From Opitutaceae bacterium TAV5 (GTDB lineage Bacteria > Verrucomicrobiota > Verrucomicrobiia > Opitutales > Opitutaceae): a stretch of DNA of 64,000 nt. Below are positions 34,617 through 42,750 of the stretch, piece by piece. The stretch covers positions 6,805,001 to 6,869,000 of the forward strand of contig CP007053.1 in NCBI GenBank assembly GCA_000242935.3, written 5' to 3'. Below the pieces are notes generated by a model. That model did no database searches. It saw nothing but the letters and a program-made list of their open reading frames with translations, and had not been told where the DNA came from. Made by a program: the position numbers and the translations under genes. Positions within the stretch are counted from its first letter, which is position 1. Each line of letters starts with the position of its first letter.

Positions 34617-36573
34617 GGCGGGAAAAAACCGAACCCCGGAGGGTTCGGAGTTCAGAGTTCAGTGTCGGGGGTTGGGCCGGAAGCGATGCGGACGGGCGGA
34701 GCGACGGCGACGGGGACGCCGCTTCTCCGATGAATTCCTGCTCGATGTCGTTCTGGATTTGCCAGAGGCGGCGATAGAGACCGTCGCGGCCGGCGAGGTC
34801 GGCGTGGGTGCCGCTCTGGATGATGCGGCCATGGTCGAGCACGATGACGCGGTCGGCGTGGGCGAGCGTCGAGAGGCGGTGCGCGATGACGAGTGTCGTG
34901 GAGCGGCCGTGGCGCTGGCGGAGGGCCTCGATGATGAGCGCCTCCGTCTCGCCGTCCACGGCGCTGAGCGCGTCGTCGAGGATGAGCAGCGGCGGGCGTT
35001 TCAGGATCGCGCGGGCGATCGCCATGCGCTGGCGCTGCCCGCCCGAGAGCGTGATGCCGCGCTCGCCGATGAGCGTGTCGTAGCCTTTCTCGAAACTGGT
35101 GATGGATTCGTGGATACACGCGGCGCGGGCGGCCTCCTCGACCTCGCTCTCGGACGCGTCGCCGCGGCCGAGGCGGAGATTGTCGCGCAGGGTCTTCGCA
35201 TAAAGAAACGGCTCCTGCATGACGACGCCGGTGCGGGCGCGCACGTCCTTGCGCGGGAGGGTGCGCAATTCGCGTCCGTCGATCCGGATGCTGCCGCTGC
35301 CGCCGCTCGCCTCGTCGTAGTCGTAGAGCCGGAGCAGCAGGTGCATGAGCGTGCTCTTGCCCGCCCCGGAGGGGCCGATGATCGCGAGCGTCTCGCCGGG
35401 CGCGACATCGAGCGAGATGCCGTCGAGCGCGGGGCGCGACATGCCCTGGTGCGTGAAACCCAGGTCGCGAATGGAAATGGCGCCCGGCCGGGCGTCGGCG
35501 GCGCCGTTCGGCGAAGCGTGTCCGGCCGGGACGAGGCCGGCCTCCGGCTCTCCCTCGCGCGGCGTGTCCAGAATCTCGCGGATGCGGCCGAGCGCGACGG
35601 TCGTTTTCCCGAGATCCGTCAGGATGCGCCCCATCTGCCGGACAGGCCAGAGCATGATGCCGAGGTACGTGATGAACGCGAACAGCGTGCCGACCGTGAT
35701 CTCGCCCTTTGCCAGCCACCAGGCGCCGACGAGCAGCGTGAGCCCCGTCTGCACGAGCGACACCAGATCGCTCAGCGACCAGTACCATGCCATCAGCCGG
35801 AGCATGCGCAGGCTCGTGTCGCGGTAGGCGGCGTTGGGGCCGGCGAAACGCCGGCGTTCATACTCCTGGCGGGCGAAGGCCCGCACCACGCGGATGCCGG
35901 TGAGGTTTTCCTGCACCACGCCCGTGAGCGCGCCCTCGGCCTCGTCCACCGCCTTGAACACATGGCGCACGCGGACGAAATAAACGTAGCTGTAAACCAC
36001 CAGCGGCACCACCAGCGCGAACGACACCAGCGTCATCGGCACATGGAGCATGAGCATGAGCGGCAGCACGGAGGCGGCGAGGATGAGCGAGTTGCCGATT
36101 TCCATGACCTGCACGGCGAGAAATTGCCGCGTGGTTTCCACGTCGCTCGTACAGCGTTGCACGAGGTCGCCCGTGTCGGAGCGATCGTGATGGCGGGCGG
36201 GCAGGTGGTTGAGGTGGTCGTAGAGCTCGTTCTTGAGATTGCGGGCGATGCCGTCGCTGGCGAGCGAGGCGAGCCAGCCCTTGGCGTAGGAAAACACCCC
36301 GCTGGTCGCCGTGATCGCGACCATCGCCACAACGGCGATCCAGAGGTGCGCGCGGAGATTTTCGGCGCCGCCGAGCGCCCCGAGCATGACGGCGAGCAGG
36401 CCGTTGGCCTCGTGCGCAGGCTTGCCGGAGATAGCGTGGTCGAGCGTCACGGTGCCGACAAGCGGCACGAGATAGTTGAGGCCGATGGCGAACAGGAGGC
36501 AAACCAGCGCGAGCAGATAGAGCACCCGCTGCCCGTGCATGAGGCGCCAGATAACGCGGAAAAGGGAAAACAT
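34609..36573 (-). CDS. heterodimeric ABC exporter subunit with degenerate catalytic site
   Basis: 654 residues from ATG 36573 (MFSLFRVIWRLMHGQRVLYLL). The upstream extension in this frame is leader DNA and is not used. Six helices, then an NBD with Walker A IGPSGAGKSTL, signature LSGGQRQR and Walker B LILDDALSAVD, where Asp replaces the catalytic Glu. The last 20 or so residues (PPTLNSELRTLRG) are encoded by a GTTCAGA-type repeat. First gene of a two-gene operon behind a 280-base leader with a uORF and terminator. Confidence 0.92.
   Translation of the reverse strand: MFSLFRVIWRLMHGQRVLYLLALVCLLFAIGLNYLVPLVGTVTLDHAISGKPAHEANGLLAVMLGALGGAENLRAHLWIAVVAMVAITATSGVFSYAKGWLASLASDGIARNLKNELYDHLNHLPARHHDRSDTGDLVQRCTSDVETTRQFLAVQVMEIGNSLILAASVLPLMLMLHVPMTLVSFALVVPLVVYSYVYFVRVRHVFKAVDEAEGALTGVVQENLTGIRVVRAFARQEYERRRFAGPNAAYRDTSLRMLRLMAWYWSLSDLVSLVQTGLTLLVGAWWLAKGEITVGTLFAFITYLGIMLWPVRQMGRILTDLGKTTVALGRIREILDTPREGEPEAGLVPAGHASPNGAADARPGAISIRDLGFTHQGMSRPALDGISLDVAPGETLAIIGPSGAGKSTLMHLLLRLYDYDEASGGSGSIRIDGRELRTLPRKDVRARTGVVMQEPFLYAKTLRDNLRLGRGDASESEVEEAARAACIHESITSFEKGYDTLIGERGITLSGGQRQRMAIARAILKRPPLLILDDALSAVDGETEALIIEALRQRHGRSTTLVIAHRLSTLAHADRVIVLDHGRIIQSGTHADLAGRDGLYRRLWQIQNDIEQEFIGEAASPSPSLRPSASLPAQPPTLNSELRTLRGSVFSRHA
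34632..34680. repeat. GTTCAGG-word repeat at the 3' end of an ABC exporter gene
   Basis: GGTTCGGAGTTCAGAGTTCA and GGGGGTTGGGCC are the same words as in the two in-frame elements of the heparinase gene (52549, 52889). They provide the C-terminal codons of the exporter subunit. Confidence 0.65.
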
Positions 36574-36683
36574 GTTGGAAAAACGGATGAGTGAAAAATC
36601 GGAGAGACAGAGTCGGATGAAAAACCGGACCGCAAACCCCGGCGACAGCCAGGCCCCGGAGACGGCCGAAACGGGAGCGGGCA

Positions 36684-36718
36684 CAAAAAAACCCGCGCGG
36701 TTTCGGGCGGCGGGCGGG
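36684..36718 (-). terminator. leader terminator ahead of the ABC exporter genes
   Basis: Read on the minus strand: CCCGC ... GCGGG stem enclosing a GC-rich segment (GCCGCCCGAAACCGC), then TTTTTTTG. It lies about 110 bases before the exporter start and about 65 bases after the uORF stop, as expected for an attenuator. Upstream, AACCGG (near 36780) and CCGGTT (near 36758) can form a competing hairpin. Confidence 0.55.
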
Positions 36719-36784
36719 CTGTGGATCAGGGATCGGGATCGGGGATCGTCCGTAAAACCGGTCGGAATGATTTGCCGGTTGGCC

Positions 36785-36847
36785 TTATCCGGGGAGCACA
36801 CGGCCCGCACGCAGGGAGAGGTCGATGGTGGGCGTGTGGTTCATCAT
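36785..36847 (-). CDS. candidate regulatory leader peptide (uORF) of the ABC exporter
   Basis: A 20-codon ORF (MMNHTPTIDLSLRAGRVLPG) with one of the best Shine-Dalgarno sites in the window (GAGGA, 6 bases before ATG 36847). It precedes a terminator-like hairpin and then the exporter genes. Heterodimeric drug exporters of the BmrCD type are known to be controlled by a translated leader through antibiotic-induced ribosome stalling; the same logic is inferred here. Confidence 0.5.
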   Translation of the reverse strand: MMNHTPTIDLSLRAGRVLPG

Positions 36848-36928
36848 GGGAAGTCCTCGGTTAAAACAGAGCCCGGAAAAAACCGGGCCGGACCGGACGA
36901 GGCAAGCGGAAACTGAAACCGGTGCGCC

Positions 36929-36953
36929 AAAAAAAACGGACGCGCCCCGGCGC
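36929..36953 (-). terminator. weak terminator of ptsH
   Basis: GC-rich short hairpin (GCGC-CGGG-GCGC on the minus strand) followed within four bases by eight Ts, immediately after the HPr stop codon. Confidence 0.45.
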
Positions 36954-36957
36954 CTCC

Positions 36958-37257
36958 TCAGGCTTCGTCGAACTTGCGCGTGAACAACTGCTCCAGTTCG
37001 TCGAGCATCGCCTTGGCATCGCCGCCGGTCGCGAGGAATTTCACTTTGGAACCCTTGCCCGCGGCCAGCATCATCAGGCCCATGATCGACTTGCCGTTGA
37101 CCTGCTCCTCGTCTTTTTCGACGAGGACATCGGCTTTGAACTTGTTGGTGATGCGCACAATCATGGCTGCCGGACGGGCGTGAATTCCCATCTTGTTTTG
37201 AACAACAAGCTCTCGGGTCAGTTGCTGGCCGGCGGCGGCGGTATCTGCGTTATCCAT
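36958..37257 (-). CDS. ptsH: HPr family phosphocarrier protein
   Basis: 99 residues with a 12-residue N-terminal extension over classical HPr. The phosphorylated His26 lies in MGIHARPAAMIV and the regulatory Ser57 in GKSIMGLMML; the 31-residue spacing equals that of His15/Ser46. It carries phosphate in the PTS or acts in nitrogen/carbon regulation. No EI or EII gene is in the window, so a regulatory role is possible. Confidence 0.95.
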   Translation of the reverse strand: MDNADTAAAGQQLTRELVVQNKMGIHARPAAMIVRITNKFKADVLVEKDEEQVNGKSIMGLMMLAAGKGSKVKFLATGGDAKAMLDELEQLFTRKFDEA

Positions 37258-37367
37258 GTGTCAGAACGGTGAAGGTTCGCGGCGCGCGGGTGGCTTGCAA
37301 CCCAAAAACCTGATCGCCACGCTCCTTCCCTTTCATCTCCGTCGACATCCGTCACCTGCAATTGTCC

Positions 37368-38123
37368 ATGAGCACTGCCATCATTGTCCCCTGTCGCCTC
37401 GAATCGACCCGCTTTCCCCGAAAGCTGCTCCATCCCGTCGGCGGCCGGCCGCTCGTCCTCCACGTGGCCGCGCGCATCCGGAAAGAAGCCCCCGGATTCC
37501 CGCTCTGGTTCGCCGTGGATGACGCCCTCCTCGCCGCCCCGCTGGAGGCCGCCGGTTTCTCCGTCATCATGACCGGCACCTGCCACCAGTCCGGCACCGA
37601 CCGCATCGCCGAGGCCAACCGCACCGTCCGCGCCGCGCACATCATCAACGTCCAGGCCGACGAACCCCTGGTCACCGGCGCCCAGATCCGCCGCCTCGCC
37701 GAACTGGTTGCCTCCCCCGGCGTGGCCATGGCCACGCTCGCCACGCCCTTCCGCACCGCCGCCGACTTCGCCAACCCCAACCAGGTGAAGGTCGTCTTCG
37801 CCCCCGGCAGCCACCGCGCCCTCTACTTTTCCCGGCTGCCCATCCCCTACGCCCGCGATCACGCCGGCCAAGTCACCGACGACTGGGTCCGCGCCCACCC
37901 CTGCTACCGCCACCTCGGCCTCTACGCCTACAAGGCCGATCTTCTCGACCGCTTCGCCAGCCTGCCGCAAGGCCGCTACGAAATCGTCGAAAGGCTCGAA
38001 CAACTCCGTGTTCTGGAGAACGGTTACGACATCGCCTGCGATGTCACCGATGATCCCGGGATCGGTGTGGACACGCCCGAAGATGCCGTGAAATACGAAA
38101 AATATCTCGGCGTCGCCCGCTAG
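37368..38123 (+). CDS. kdsB: 3-deoxy-manno-octulosonate cytidylyltransferase (CMP-KDO synthetase)
   Basis: 251 residues from ATG 37368. Nucleotide-binding IIVPCRLESTRFPRKLL, metal-binding INVQADEPLV, CHQSGTDRIAEA and HLGLYAYKADLL are KdsB signatures, with IACDVTDDPGIGVDTPED at the C-terminus. It activates KDO with CTP for lipid A glycosylation, showing the organism makes KDO-containing LPS. Confidence 0.95.
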   Translation: MSTAIIVPCRLESTRFPRKLLHPVGGRPLVLHVAARIRKEAPGFPLWFAVDDALLAAPLEAAGFSVIMTGTCHQSGTDRIAEANRTVRAAHIINVQADEPLVTGAQIRRLAELVASPGVAMATLATPFRTAADFANPNQVKVVFAPGSHRALYFSRLPIPYARDHAGQVTDDWVRAHPCYRHLGLYAYKADLLDRFASLPQGRYEIVERLEQLRVLENGYDIACDVTDDPGIGVDTPEDAVKYEKYLGVAR

Positions 38124-38198
38124 CCTGCGCTATTTCGCCCCTTTGAACAAAAAACCGGCATCCCGGTCCACCAACCTCTTTCAAACACGCTCCCTTTA

Positions 38199-40376
38199 AT
38201 GCCGAAACGCACACCTCCCGACGACGACCAGAAGCAACCCGAACTGTCCTTCAACGGCGATCCGAAGCCGGCCGACCGCACGCTCGCCGCCTCCTCATCC
38301 GGCACCGCATCCGGAACGTCGCCGGGTGGCGATGACGACAGCGCCCTCCCCCCCGCCTCCGGAACCGCGGACGCTCCCGCCGCGCAGGTCGTGCCCGAAG
38401 AGCCCAAGAACAACGACAAGGCCCCCCTCGCCCACGCCTACAAAAACTGGTTTCTCGAATACGCCAGCTACGTCATCCTCGACCGCGCCGTCCCGCACAT
38501 CCACGACGGCCTCAAGCCCGTCCAGCGCCGCATCCTCCATACGCTCTGGGAAAAGGATGACGGCCGCTTCCACAAGGTCGCCAACATCGTCGGCGCCACG
38601 ATGGCCTACCATCCGCACGGCGACGCCTCCATCGGTGCCGCGCTCGTGGCCATCGCCCAGCGCGGCTGGCTGATTGAGCCGCAGGGCAACTTCGGCAACG
38701 CCCTCACCGGCGACGACCCGGCCGCACCGCGTTACATCGAAGCCCGCCTCACGCCTTTCGCCCGTGATGTCCTCTTCAACCCCAAGACCACCGCCTGGCA
38801 ACTCAGCTACGACGGCCGCGCGAAGGAGCCCCTCACCCTTCCGGCAAAATTCCCCGTTGCCCTGCTCGAGGGCACGGATGGCATCGCCGTGGGTCTTTCG
38901 ACGACGATCCTCCCTCACAACTTCAACGACCTCTGCCGCGCCTCGATCAATCACCTCCAGGGGAAAAAATTCCGCATTGTCCCTGATTTCGCGACCGGCG
39001 GCATCGCCGATTTTTCCGAATACAACGACGGCGACCGCGGCGGAAAAGTAAAAATCCGCGCCAAGATCGAACAGCGGACAAAATACCTGCTCGCCATCAC
39101 CGAGCTCCCCTACCGCGTCACCACGGTGAAGCTGATCGAATCGATCGTCTCCGCCAACGCCAAGGGCAAGATCAAGATCCGTCATGTTGACGACAACACC
39201 TCCGACAAGGTCGAGATTCTCGTCCACCTCCCGCAAGGCGCCGACGCCGACCAAGTGCTCAACCAGCTCTACGTTTTCACCGATTGCCAGGTTTCCATTT
39301 CTCCTGCGGCCTGCGTCATCGAGACCTCCGACACCGGCAACGGCGACGGCATGCAGGACCGCCCCGTGTTCCTCGGCGTATCCGAAATCCTCCGATGCTC
39401 CACCGACCGCACCGTCCAGCTCCTGAAACAGGAACTCGAAATCCGGCTCGGCGAACTCGAGGAGCAGTGGCACCAGGATTCGCTCGAACGCATTTTCATC
39501 GAGGAACGCATCTACCGCCGCATCGAAAAATCCGACACCTGGGAAAGCGTTCTCGAGGAGATTCGCACCGGCCTCAAACCGCACATCAAGCACCTCCGCC
39601 GCGAGGTCACCGCGGACGACATCACCCGCCTCACCGAAATCCGCATCAAGCGCATCTCGGCCTGGAACCGTTTCAAGGCCGACGAAGCCATCAAAAAAAT
39701 CGAGGCCGAGATCAAGCAGACCAGGCACGACCTCGCGCACCTCACCGACTACGCCATTGCGTGGTTCGAGCGCCTCCAGGAAAAGTACGGCAAGGGACAA
39801 AAGCGCCGCACGACCTACGACGAGATCGAGCAGATCAGCGCCGCGCAGGTCGTGGCGGCCAACCAGCGCCTCTACGTCAACCGCGACGAAGGTTTCATCG
39901 GTCTCAACTGGCGCCAGCACGAGTTCATCACCGAATGCACGCCGCTCGATGATGTGATCTGTTTCATGGCCGATGGCACCATGAAAGTCGCCAAGGTGGC
40001 GGACAAGGTCTTCATGGGGCGCGACATCATCCATGTCGCGATCCTGCCGAAAGACGGTGACAGGAAATTCTACACGCTCGTCTATCAGGACAAGGCCAGC
40101 GGCAAGGCCTTCGCCAAGCGGTTCCAGGTCGGCGGGGTGACCCGGGAAAAACTCTATCTGCTGACGGCGAGCGAGGGATCGAAGGTCGTCTTTTTCGATG
40201 TGGCCGACACCGAGGAAAAAATGCCCGCCAAGGTTGAAATCATCCTCAGCGGCCGGTGTTCGGCACGGGTGAAGGAATTCGAATTTGACCTCGGCGAAAT
40301 GAAAGTCGGCGGACGCAGCGCCAAAGGCATCACGGTCACCCAGTGGCCGGTCCGTGCCGTGAAGAAAAAAGGATAG
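38199..40376 (+). CDS. parC: DNA topoisomerase IV / gyrase subunit A-like protein
   Basis: 725 residues. A 75-residue acidic, low-complexity N-terminus precedes the breakage-reunion domain: NWFLEYASYVILDRAVPHIH, DGLKPVQRRILHTLW, MAYHPHGDASIG and the catalytic Tyr179 in PRYIEARLTPFARD. A long coiled-coil arm (about 410-520) and a short C-terminal domain of degenerate blades follow, with fewer repeats than GyrA. This fits the ParC-like subunit known from Bacteroidetes/Verrucomicrobia. No parE/gyrB gene adjoins, which is unusual for ParC. Confidence 0.85.
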   Translation: MPKRTPPDDDQKQPELSFNGDPKPADRTLAASSSGTASGTSPGGDDDSALPPASGTADAPAAQVVPEEPKNNDKAPLAHAYKNWFLEYASYVILDRAVPHIHDGLKPVQRRILHTLWEKDDGRFHKVANIVGATMAYHPHGDASIGAALVAIAQRGWLIEPQGNFGNALTGDDPAAPRYIEARLTPFARDVLFNPKTTAWQLSYDGRAKEPLTLPAKFPVALLEGTDGIAVGLSTTILPHNFNDLCRASINHLQGKKFRIVPDFATGGIADFSEYNDGDRGGKVKIRAKIEQRTKYLLAITELPYRVTTVKLIESIVSANAKGKIKIRHVDDNTSDKVEILVHLPQGADADQVLNQLYVFTDCQVSISPAACVIETSDTGNGDGMQDRPVFLGVSEILRCSTDRTVQLLKQELEIRLGELEEQWHQDSLERIFIEERIYRRIEKSDTWESVLEEIRTGLKPHIKHLRREVTADDITRLTEIRIKRISAWNRFKADEAIKKIEAEIKQTRHDLAHLTDYAIAWFERLQEKYGKGQKRRTTYDEIEQISAAQVVAANQRLYVNRDEGFIGLNWRQHEFITECTPLDDVICFMADGTMKVAKVADKVFMGRDIIHVAILPKDGDRKFYTLVYQDKASGKAFAKRFQVGGVTREKLYLLTASEGSKVVFFDVADTEEKMPAKVEIILSGRCSARVKEFEFDLGEMKVGGRSAKGITVTQWPVRAVKKKG

Positions 40377-40392
40377 CTGCGAACGCAAGTAC

Positions 40393-40833
40393 TGAAGTGG
40401 CGCGGGCGTCTCGCCCGCTGACGGCGAAGCCGCCGGGATTGGCAGGAAAAGTGGCACGGGCATCTTGCCCGTGAGCGTTGCCTCTCCGCGACGTCCGGAA
40501 ACACACCGGCGGCGCTCCGCGCCGTCCACGGCCAGGATGGCCGTGCCACGCCGGAATCGTTCTCGTACTCTTTCTCGTTCTCTTTCTCCGGTCCGGATTC
40601 GTACTCCTTCTCTTTCTCCTGCTCGTACTCCGGATCGATCCCCGGATCGATCGTTCTCCTGCTCCGGCACTCGCACGGCACTCGCAAGGTGCACGCACGG
40701 CGTTCCGCAGCACGAGTACGAGAAAGAGCAAGAGTACGAGAAAGATCCCGATCCGGAGTAAGAGTAAGAGAACGAGAATGAGAACGAGTGGCGCGGGCGG
40801 GACGCCCGCGCCACGCCCCCTCTGCACCGGCAG
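40393..40833. repeat. giant composite palindrome with hexamer-repeat arms
   Basis: Three layers can be seen. (1) GTGGCGCGGGCG hairpins at both outer ends (about 40397 and 40788-40816). (2) A GTGGCACGG cloverleaf at 40450-40551. (3) A core whose left arm (40556-40640) is a pyrimidine-rich array of TTCTCG/TACTCT/TTCTCC hexamers and whose right arm (40713-40788) is the complementary array GAGTAC GAGAAA GAGCAA GAGTAC and so on. The core arms are each about 75-85 bp and about 70 bp apart. No gene is visible. Confidence 0.85.
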
Positions 40834-40895
40834 GCCATTTTAACCTGCAACCTTTACCAAACACTCAACAAACGATCCCGTATCCGGTTTTCCAC

Positions 40896-41091
40896 TATAG
40901 CATTTTTTAAAAAATTGTAGCCGTACAGGATCCTGAAAACAGAACCACGGATATCACGGATAAAAATCGGATTACACAGATAATACATTGGTATATGGTA
41001 TCTTGATTATTTCTTGACCATCCGTGGAATCCAAAATCATCCGTGAAATCTGTGGTTAAGAAACGGCTACAGTTTTATTTTAAACTATCTA
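40896..41091. mobile_element. IS630-related MITE
   Basis: A 196-bp non-coding element bounded by TA. Its ends (TATAGCATTTTTTAAAAAAT, then TGTAGCCGT; and the inverse of TAGATAGTTTAAAATAAAAC, then TGTAGCCGT) resemble the terminal repeats of the adjacent IS630 copy. Its interior holds another palindrome with CACGGAT words (ACCACGGATATCACGGATAA and the inverse ATCCGTGAAATCTGTGGT). Confidence 0.7.
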
Positions 41092-41110
41092 AATGTTAAA
41101 TGTTGAGCGT

Positions 41111-42114
41111 TAGAGCATTTTAAATAAAACTGTATCTATTTTGGAATAGATGGTTCAATTTTTCGGGATGAAAAGCATTTCTTTGGATTTGAGGCGCCGG
41201 ATAGTGGAGACCTACGATGAGGGAGAGTGGACGCAGGAGGAGGTAGCGAAGCGTTTCCGGGTGTCGTTGGGGATGGTCAAGAAGCTGTTGATGCAAAGGC
41301 GCAGGACAGGGCAGATCGAAGCCAGGCACCGGTTTTCCGGAAGGAAGGCGCGGTTGTTGCCTGAACGCGGCCAGGAGCTGAAGGCGTTGGTGGCGAGGCA
41401 TCCGGACCTGACCTTGGCCGAGATCAAGGAGCGCCTCGATCTGGTCTGCACGATTCCGGCGATCCATCAGGTGCTCGCGAAGCTGGGACTGACATATAAA
41501 AAAAGACGCTCCATGCGGCCGAGCAAAACCGCCCGGATATTGCCAAGGCGCGTCGCGGATGGAAACGCGGCCAGGGCGCGTTCGATCCGGCCCGGCTTGT
41601 CTTTATCGACGAGTCGGCGGCCAAGACGAACATGACGCGTTTGCGGGGCCGCTCGCCCAAAGGAAAACGGCTGGTCTGCCACGCCCCGCACGGCCACTGG
41701 AACACCACCACGATGATTTCCTCGGTGCGGCTGGACGGCACCACCGCGTGCATGACCATCAAGGGAGCAACCAACACCGAGGTCTTCCAGGCCTACGTGC
41801 GCGAGGTGCTGGTCCCCTCGCTGCGTCCAGGCGACATCGTCGTCATGGACAACCTCGGCTCCCATAAAAACGAACACACCCTCGCCCTGATCGAACAGGT
41901 CGGCGCCCAGGTCCGCTTCCTTCCCGCCTACTCCCCCGACCTCAACCCCATCGAGATGATGTGGAGCAAGGTGAAGGCCCTCCTTCGCAAGGCTCAGGCG
42001 CGTAATCACCCCGACCTCCTCAAGGCTGTCGCCTCCGCGTTACGCTCCGTCACTCCCCAAGACGCACTTGGCTGGTTCGCCGCATGCGGTTACAGTTTTA
42101 TTTAATATGCTCTA
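41111..42114 (+). mobile_element. IS630-family insertion sequence, complete
   Basis: About 1.0 kb. Left end TAGAGCATTTTAAATAAAAC (then TGTA) and right end, in reverse complement, TAGAGCATATTAAATAAAAC (then TGTA) are near-perfect terminal inverted repeats flanked by TA, the IS630 target. The transposase spans the element in two overlapping frames. Confidence 0.9.
41150..42105 (+). CDS. IS630 transposase, expressed by -1 frameshift
   Basis: The first frame (41150 onward; ATG 41168 is an alternative) encodes the helix-turn-helix part (SLDLRRRIVETYDEGEWTQE, RFRVSLGMVKKLL). At the A7 run 41498-41504 the reading must shift by -1 to continue KKKTLHAAEQNRPDIAKARR and LVFIDESAAKTNM, then the second frame with VVMDNLGSHK and PDLNPIEMMWS. 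Together these give the DDE triad. Without the shift, the first frame ends uselessly at 41635. Frameshifted production is typical of many IS630 elements. Confidence 0.88.
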
Positions 42115-42407
42115 AATGTTCTGCGCCCGGCCTTCAGCGTCCCCGCCGCCCCCTGCCAGAACGCCCGCGGCGTCAGCCCCGCGTTCCGGTACCCTTCCAG
42201 CGGCGTCTCCTCGTTGTAGTGGCGCAGCCACTCCGCCAGCTTCATCCCGTGCTCCCGCTCCACCCGCTCCCTGATCTCCTCGTTGCACAGTTCCGGCGCT
42301 TCCCCCGCCAGCTCCACCAGCGTCGCCACCACCTCCGGGTCTGTCGGCGGCAGGCCCCACCCCTCATGGGCGTTCTCAGGGGATGTTGTCGGATCGAAAA
42401 AGATCAT
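42102..42407 (-). pseudogene. unknown gene truncated by the IS630 end
   Basis: A 101-codon ORF, acidic and helical (DPEVVATLVELAGEAPELCN, EEIRERVEREHGMKLAEWL, GLTPRAFWQGAAG). I recognise no family. Its last three residues (RAY) and its stop lie inside the IS630 terminal repeat, so the natural C-terminus has been replaced. Removing the IS would let the frame run on about nine codons into the neighbouring MITE end, where it meets another stop. Confidence 0.55.
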
Positions 42408-42510
42408 GGCAGATGCGGTTCATCAGAAACGGGAAAACCCACGGACCCGGGCAGACGGGCCAACCGCGAATGAACGCGAATAAAACCAATCAACCCTGCT
42501 TTCTTACGGA

Positions 42511-42556
42511 GATGTTAGGCCGACCCGTTTTCGCAGGGGCGCAGATGCGTAACATC
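42511..42556. repeat. short TGTTACGC-family palindrome
   Basis: GATGTTAGGC ... GCGTAACATC, 46 bp. The surrounding gap 42408-42750 also holds a CGCGAATGA word (42468-42483) and a GCGGCAAAATTGCCGC hairpin, but no gene. Confidence 0.65.
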
Positions 42557-42750
42557 CGCTCAGACACTCTGCCCTCCGGCCTCTGCCCATGCGATGCCCG
42601 CGGCTACTGTTTTCAGAAAATCTTCCCCTGCGGCAAAATTGCCGCCTCGCGATGCGTCCGGATTTTCTCTTCTTTCGGCCTTCGGCGTCTCCGCGCCTCC
42701 CTCCGCTCAACCAACATTCCCCTCCTCACCAGGAGAACCCTCAACCTCCC

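Noticed and set aside
40556-40790. CRISPR-like or coding tandem repeat at the hexamer array
   Set aside because: There are no spacer units or constant repeat length, and the two arms are inverted rather than direct; no cas genes. Short ORFs through it only reflect the 6-base phase.
38295-40850. An 851-codon minus-strand ORF opposite parC
   Set aside because: Antisense shadow; composition is acidic and repetitive with no motifs, while parC on the plus strand has full catalytic motifs.
42102-42407. Reading the IS-adjacent ORF as a transposase or integrase C-terminus because of HYNEETPLEGYRNAGLTPRAF
   Set aside because: The DDE/integrase context is missing and the N-terminus does not match; the resemblance to the YNxxRPHxxL motif is too weak.
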